Below are positions 59,176 to 64,000 of a stretch of DNA of 64,000 bases, piece by piece. The stretch is from the NCBI GenBank assembly GCA_951799405.1, contig OX637353.1, positions 6,262,001 to 6,326,000 on the forward strand. Reading direction: 5' to 3'. The notes beneath the pieces are model-generated. The model was not told where the DNA came from, searched no databases, and was given only the letters and a program-made list of their open reading frames with translations. Numbering within the stretch: the stretch's first letter is position 1; every line of letters starts with the position of its first letter. The position numbers were made by a program, and so were the translations under genes. The DNA is from Agapetus fuscipes. Its lineage: Eukaryota; Arthropoda; Insecta; Trichoptera; Glossosomatidae.

Positions 59176-61385
59176 TAACTATGAGAACATAATTAGCCTG
59201 ACACCGATGTGCGAATGAATTTCTTTTTAAAAAATGCAAATAAGTGGAACATAATATAGTAGCAGGGGAAAATATTTATTTGCACAGGTAAATAATAAGT
59301 ATCAGAGATATTTGTTACTTTATTCAGTTATTCAAAAGTTAAGTTAAATCTCGTAACAGAGTGACAGATAATTTAAATGAATTTCAGATCAGTTAAAAAT
59401 GTTATAAAATCAAGGATTTTCTCCGTATTAGAATTAAATCATGAGATTGTAGGTAATACATGGAAGGAAGTTTTTCCGCGTATGAGAGTAAGCACAGGTT
59501 TTTTTTATAAATGTTCCTCAGTTCACAGAACACAAAATGGGAATGAAAATGTTGTGCAATAAGGTAAAAATGTAGGGAAAATTCATAAAAGGTTCATCGA
59601 ATGATAATATGTAGGTTTAAATAAATAATGTACATATATTAAGGATGTAACCAATTCCACGGAAAAACAACCTCGGTAATTTTTATGTCTAAAATAGAAT
59701 GATACGAAAATGTTTTGTGGGTTTGCGGGATCAAAAAAAAAGTATAAAAGAAAAAATAAAAATCATGAAAGGTAGCCAACATTTTTAGGTTTATTTCTCG
59801 TCACAACTTGAGTGTACAGTGTATTAATGTCTGTGTATTTATTTATTTTCTATTGCATTGCAAATATTTTAAATAATTAATTTACTTAGATCGTAGATGA
59901 TATTTTTCTTTATGTTACGCTTGTCTTATTTGAAATATTTTGAAAAACCAACTAATCAATAAACTAAAATAGTATTCAGTGCGTACGATGTGAAAAAGAT
60001 CAAAAACGAAGCTTTTTTTTTAAACTAGTGTTAGCCGGAAAGTTTATTAAGGCATTGAGATGAAAAATGTTGAGAAAAAAATGCGACATAAGTGTAAATA
60101 AATATATTTGCACATAGACTATCATTATCTCTGTGAAAATGTTATGTTATTGAGATTTCACTTCAATATGGAATTAAAATATTCGTATAAATGTGTCGTA
60201 TAATAAACGTCACATTGATATGTTACAGTGAAGGAAAACCATTTTATTTTAAACAAATTTAAATACAAAAATAAATGTATATTTATAATATAAAAAAAGA
60301 CATAATTTAATAAAAAGAAAACCTATTATAACCAATCGTAAAATACATATGGAAGTGAGGCGGACAAGGCACGTATTTTCTAACTAGAAGACTTGGGTTT
60401 GGGTATCATCACTTGTTTCTTCTTATTTTAGTTTTGTTCTCACTTTTCTTTTATAGATCAGTTAGTAGAATGTTTGTATGCAAAGTCATATGACTAGTAT
60501 CTTATCTCACAAAGGTGTCAGAAACGATTACATTTCAATGTTTTCTTCTACCCAAAAACATTTCAGCTTTCACAAGCAATGACATTTTACTCGCTCGAAT
60601 GATTAGCGCAAGGCTGCTGAAAATAAATAGATTCCATTATCGACCCGGCAAAATATTGCATCCTATTGCAGTTTTATTATATTTGACATATTCCATTGTT
60701 TTTTATTTGTTTCACATGAATAACCTTTCACGGAAGATGCCATAAGCAAATACATTCTCATTTGAGTAAACACACTAATGTTATTAACGTTGTGCATAAG
60801 CCCTAAAAAGCTTTTCGTATCTCATTTTTTGATGCTTTGACCAAGTAATAAGTGTGACTTGTGTATTTGGAATAAAACCATTTGAGTACTGCCGGGCCTT
60901 TGCGATATCTTTAACCCTGGTTCAACAGATTCCATCGTGAAACTATCAATTAATGATTTAGTAAAATAAAAGATGAATTATGTTTATTCAGTTATCTGTT
61001 TCTGGCCAGGCAAATACAGGTTGAGGAATTGAAATCCTCTTCAAAAATTTACTGTGAAAAAATGAAACGATAAATTTTGTCTCCATTTCACTTCAAAGTT
61101 GTACAGTTCTTCCACTTACCTGGCTGCTTTTCAGTCATCCAAGGTTCTGCTGGGCTTCCTCATGTTTCTCTTCTCCTCCGGCGTCCTGTCCCGTGGCTTG
61201 AGGGCTGTCACGCGCACTGTCCCTGCCTTCCCACCCAGCCCCTCCCCACCCGTGACGTCACGCGGCCGAGCTGAAAAATGACAAGTGTCGCAGCTTGTTA
61301 GGGCGCCGTGATAAAGTAGAGGCAGCCGCGCACGGGATTGGATTCTATGTCCGACAGTGCGCTAACGTGCTAGTGTATTTGATAC
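59176..61385. other. No gene recognised; GC-rich patch
   Basis: AT-rich up to about 61080. A C-rich segment at 61080-61340 contains two overlapping short plus-strand frames without known domains and a TGACGTCA palindrome at 61254-61261, which is a CRE-type word. Confidence 0.4.
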
Positions 61386-61389
61386 AGTA

Positions 61390-61945
61390 CTAAGAGTATT
61401 AAACTCTACGTATAAACTTCAAACATTGCGTTGTACCGAAAATGTATTTAATATTAATTATTTTAGATTAATTTAACTTTAGTCCGGTTGATAGAATGCT
61501 TGCATTCCATGCCGAGAGCTTGGGCTCGCATCCAATCGAGAGTATCAGAAATGATTTCTTATGTTGATGTTTATTTCAAAACCCAAAATAAAACACCGGC
61601 AAGGCTTACTGAGCCCATGGATTTAGAACTCCATGACTGAGCCTTCAAAAGAAATGAGTACCAGCTTACTTGGGAGATGGTAAACCACCACTTCAACTGA
61701 AGTGGTTGACGTAATGCCGATCCCCTTACCTCTAAAAATAAATAGGTTTTACTCGCCACATGCGAAACCCTTCGGTGATAACGCGGAAAAAAGTTGCACT
61801 ATATGTGTAGCTTAGTTGCGTTGCGTATAGTATAGAGATATGTTCTCTTCAGTATGAAAGTTAAATCACTTACTGGAGGCGCTTCTTTAGTTTAAATACA
61901 ATTTGGTTGAGTTTACACACATTATTTATACTACGGGTAAAGGTG
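61390..61945. mobile_element. MITE copy split by a SINE-B insertion
   Basis: The left half (ATTAAACTCTACGTATAAAC to AAAATGTATTTA, about 61390-61450) and the right half (CTTACTGGAGGCGCTTCTTT to GGTTGAGTTTACACA, about 61870-61935) look like the two ends of the 16-bp-TIR MITE. They are separated by the SINE-B copy at 61481-61825. Confidence 0.45.
61481..61825 (+). mobile_element. SINE-B copy with a short internal insertion
   Basis: It has the family landmarks CATGCCGAGAGCTTGG, GTTTATTTCAAAACCC and AACTGAAGTGGTTGACGTAA, and the tail CACATGCGAAACCCTTCGG. A ~35-base insertion near 61609-61645 (GGATTTAGAACTCCATGACT) is flanked by repeated CTGAGCC. The A box is degraded. Confidence 0.83.
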
Positions 61946-61949
61946 TAGG

Positions 61950-62841
61950 TACTTCAACGCCTCAGAAGATTTAAAATGATGTGTTAGTTTTGAAGAAAAA
62001 TATAATAAAATAAAATAAAATAAAGTGGCCAGAATTTAGAACTGACTTTGAATACAAATTGCTTACACTTTTTGTGTGCCTATTTTATAAACGATTCGTA
62101 TAAAAACTTACAAACGAAAAAACTTTAATTATTTATAATTGCGAAGATTTTGGTGATATCTTGTCCTAGCATCAACTTATTATTTAAGAAAAATATCATA
62201 CAATTCACATACAAATTTTGAAGACTGAAGATGTTTTAAATCTAGTTGTGTCATTTTTTCCATGACAAAAAAGCTTGCACACGTTTTTTTATTCCAGAAA
62301 ATGAGTAAGAATTATTAAATTTAAAAGAAAAATTGTTGTGATTTTCTAAGGCACTTTTAAAAATCAATTCTTTTGAGGCGCGTGTCACCACAAAGTGAAG
62401 ACAGCATCTTACAACTGAAAGATTTAATTTAAAAATTTCTTTCGCGTCTAAATTTCTTTCTCCCCACAAAATATAACTTATTTCTACCTATGGCCAAAGG
62501 GGGGTAGTAGGGGGTGAGAAGATTACCACAGACTTGGGGGGAGGGTATTGTGTAAGTCAAAGGAAAATAATGCCCATTGTAGAGGCAAGGACAAAAGAGA
62601 TCTGCGGGGAGGGGGGAAGATGTAGTGGAGGGTTGTGGGGAATGGGAGGAAGGGTCCCAGAAGACCACACAATTTTTACTTATTTTCAACATCCGAGACG
62701 CGTTCTAAGAATACCACATTTTTCTTGCAAAATTTCGTTTTGACAAGTTTAACAATGTTACATATTAAGCTAAAGTGAAAAAAGGTGAAAAATGAATGCA
62801 AAAGATAGACATTATGTGATTTATAAACTCTTACTAGCTGA
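61950..62841. other. No gene recognised; purine-rich patch
   Basis: A short AAAAT/AATAAA microsatellite is at 61998-62022. A G-rich purine tract lies at 62498-62660; open frames on both strands there are compositional. Confidence 0.4.
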
Positions 62842-63017
62842 CCAGGGCTGGAAGTCTCATCACCACGGTAATTCTTACTTACCGAATATCGGTAATATTT
62901 GTATGAAGACTAATCAGCTGTTCCCTTGCAGCCATCTTGGATTGACAGGTCTTCATACAAATATTACCGATATTCGGTAGGTAAGAATTACCGTGGTGAT
63001 GAGACTTCTAGCTCTGG
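62842..63017. mobile_element. Foldback MITE: 176-bp palindrome
   Basis: Two 69-base arms (62842-62910 and 62949-63017) are inverted copies with only a few mismatches, around a 38-base loop. The arms start CCAGGGCTGGAAGTCTCATC, and each contains a smaller palindrome ACCGAATATCGGT. The half copy at 24329-24442 shares the arm and the loop. No coding capacity and no clear target duplication. Confidence 0.9.
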
Positions 63018-63397
63018 TAGACGTAGTTTTGCTCAAATTGCAATCAAATTTTAAAGTGACTGTTTTGGGAAATTGCTGTAAGTAGAAGCTGTAAGAAATG
63101 CCAAAAAAGAGAAGAAAATATTTTGAAAAAATATGCAGCTTTTAGCTTGTATGAAAACTTTTAAGATAAATATTTCGATTATTTATGTATCACCTTTTTA
63201 AAAAAAAATGAATTTGTGATAAGGAATGCAATTTACCAACGTTTTCTGCTTGGCTAGAAACAGGTATTAATATCATCAATTGATAATTCATTATTGCATA
63301 TTTTAATGAATTATTAATAAATAATTTACCTCGTTGTAATTAATTAAAATTAAATGTTAATCAGTTGAACCAAGATCAAAGTTATGGCCAAATGAAT

Positions 63398-63478
63398 CAA
63401 GCGGGGATCGAACCAACGTTATTCTATTCCAAATACGCTAGCAAGATCAGCCACTAGACTCCCTCAGCCATAACGCCG
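63398..63478 (-). mobile_element. tRNA-like SINE head (third family)
   Basis: On the minus strand an A-box-like GGAGTCTAGTGGCTGATC is followed 35-40 bases later by a B box GGTTCGATCCCCGC. No convincing cloverleaf can be closed, so a SINE relic is likelier than a tRNA gene. Confidence 0.5.
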
Positions 63479-63519
63479 ATCATAATTTTTCATGGATAAA
63501 AAACATCATTTTAAGATGT

Positions 63520-63750
63520 CTTGTAATTTGCCGCCATTCCTCTAGGGGTGGCCGGTACCTCCAAAAAAGTGCCTCCACTTGACTCTGTCCTTGCATAATT
63601 CTTTCGTCTCATCTAGTTTCATCACTCTTTTCATGCATGCTCTTCTCTTGATTCCACTCTGTAACTCCATTCATTCGCAATCTCACTTATCTGATCAATC
63701 CATTTTTTCCTAGGTCTTTCCCTTCTACGCTTACCTATTACATTCCCTGT
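63520..63750 (-). mobile_element. RTE-type LINE 3' fragment
   Basis: The plus strand shares GCCATTCC and TAGGGGTGGCC and the following block with 10497-10680, the end of another RTE copy. The minus strand encodes scattered RTE C-terminal words (MKRVMKLDETKEL, WIDQISEIANEW-like) with frameshifts. Confidence 0.65.
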
Positions 63751-64000
63751 TATTTGTAAGACAATCATATCGATTTAGCCTCTCTCAAGTGCTGCAGCTA
63801 CTAACAAACATTTATTTTTATTTCAATTTATAATTTTTGGATGAAATTTTTCAAGCAAAACACTGTTTATTTTCACTATAGACTTTATTTAAAAGATTAA
63901 AATCTTTAAAATTATTTTAAATTTAAATTTAATTACTACTTCTTTAATTACTTTAAATTTATTTTTATTATATTGTATTATTGTATCGAGTGATTAAAAA

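Overview
This window is nuclear DNA from an arthropod, most likely an insect whose order I cannot fix. It is AT-rich, has genes split by short GT-AG introns, and is packed with eukaryotic transposable elements: RTE- and L2/CR1-type LINEs, a Penelope-like element, a Tc1/mariner element and several tRNA-derived SINEs. There are no operons, ribosomal RNA genes or intact tRNA genes. All calls come from reading the sequence; nothing was searched against a database.

The clearest host gene is at the left edge, on the minus strand. Six phase-compatible exons between 1 and 2396 encode the N-terminal region and first transmembrane segments of an otopetrin-type proton channel. It runs off the window at base 1. 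A second possible host gene, at 16957-17259 on the plus strand, encodes a short protein with a signal peptide and one LDL-receptor class A-like module. Nothing else looks like a convincing host gene.

The rest is repeats. From 10.0 to 13.4 kb lie truncated RTE-type LINEs on the minus strand, one bounded by 12-bp direct repeats. From 17.4 to 22.1 kb is a nearly complete RTE-type LINE with an open frame of about 1,000 codons, split by a 5'-truncated L2-like LINE inserted in reverse. A short ~250-bp repeat family (here called Rep-250) occurs at least eleven times and also forms the tail behind that LINE. From 26.98 to 28.77 kb a Penelope-like element's end has folded into a large inverted repeat and then been tandemly duplicated. 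From 37.49 to 39.52 kb lies a DD41D-type Tc1/mariner element with ~770-bp inverted arms that include part of its transposase gene.

Two homogeneous arrays stand out: 28 units of 53 bp (34888-36371) and 22 units of 57 bp (49829-51082). The second creates long but spurious open frames on both strands. SINEs of at least two families (SINE-A and SINE-B), one chimera of the two, and two foldback or MITE families fill much of the remaining space. The long AT-rich stretches between 5.2 and 10 kb, 30.5 and 34.4 kb, and 53 and 61 kb hold little I can interpret. The elements look like independent insertions, and some are nested, which gives a relative order of events.
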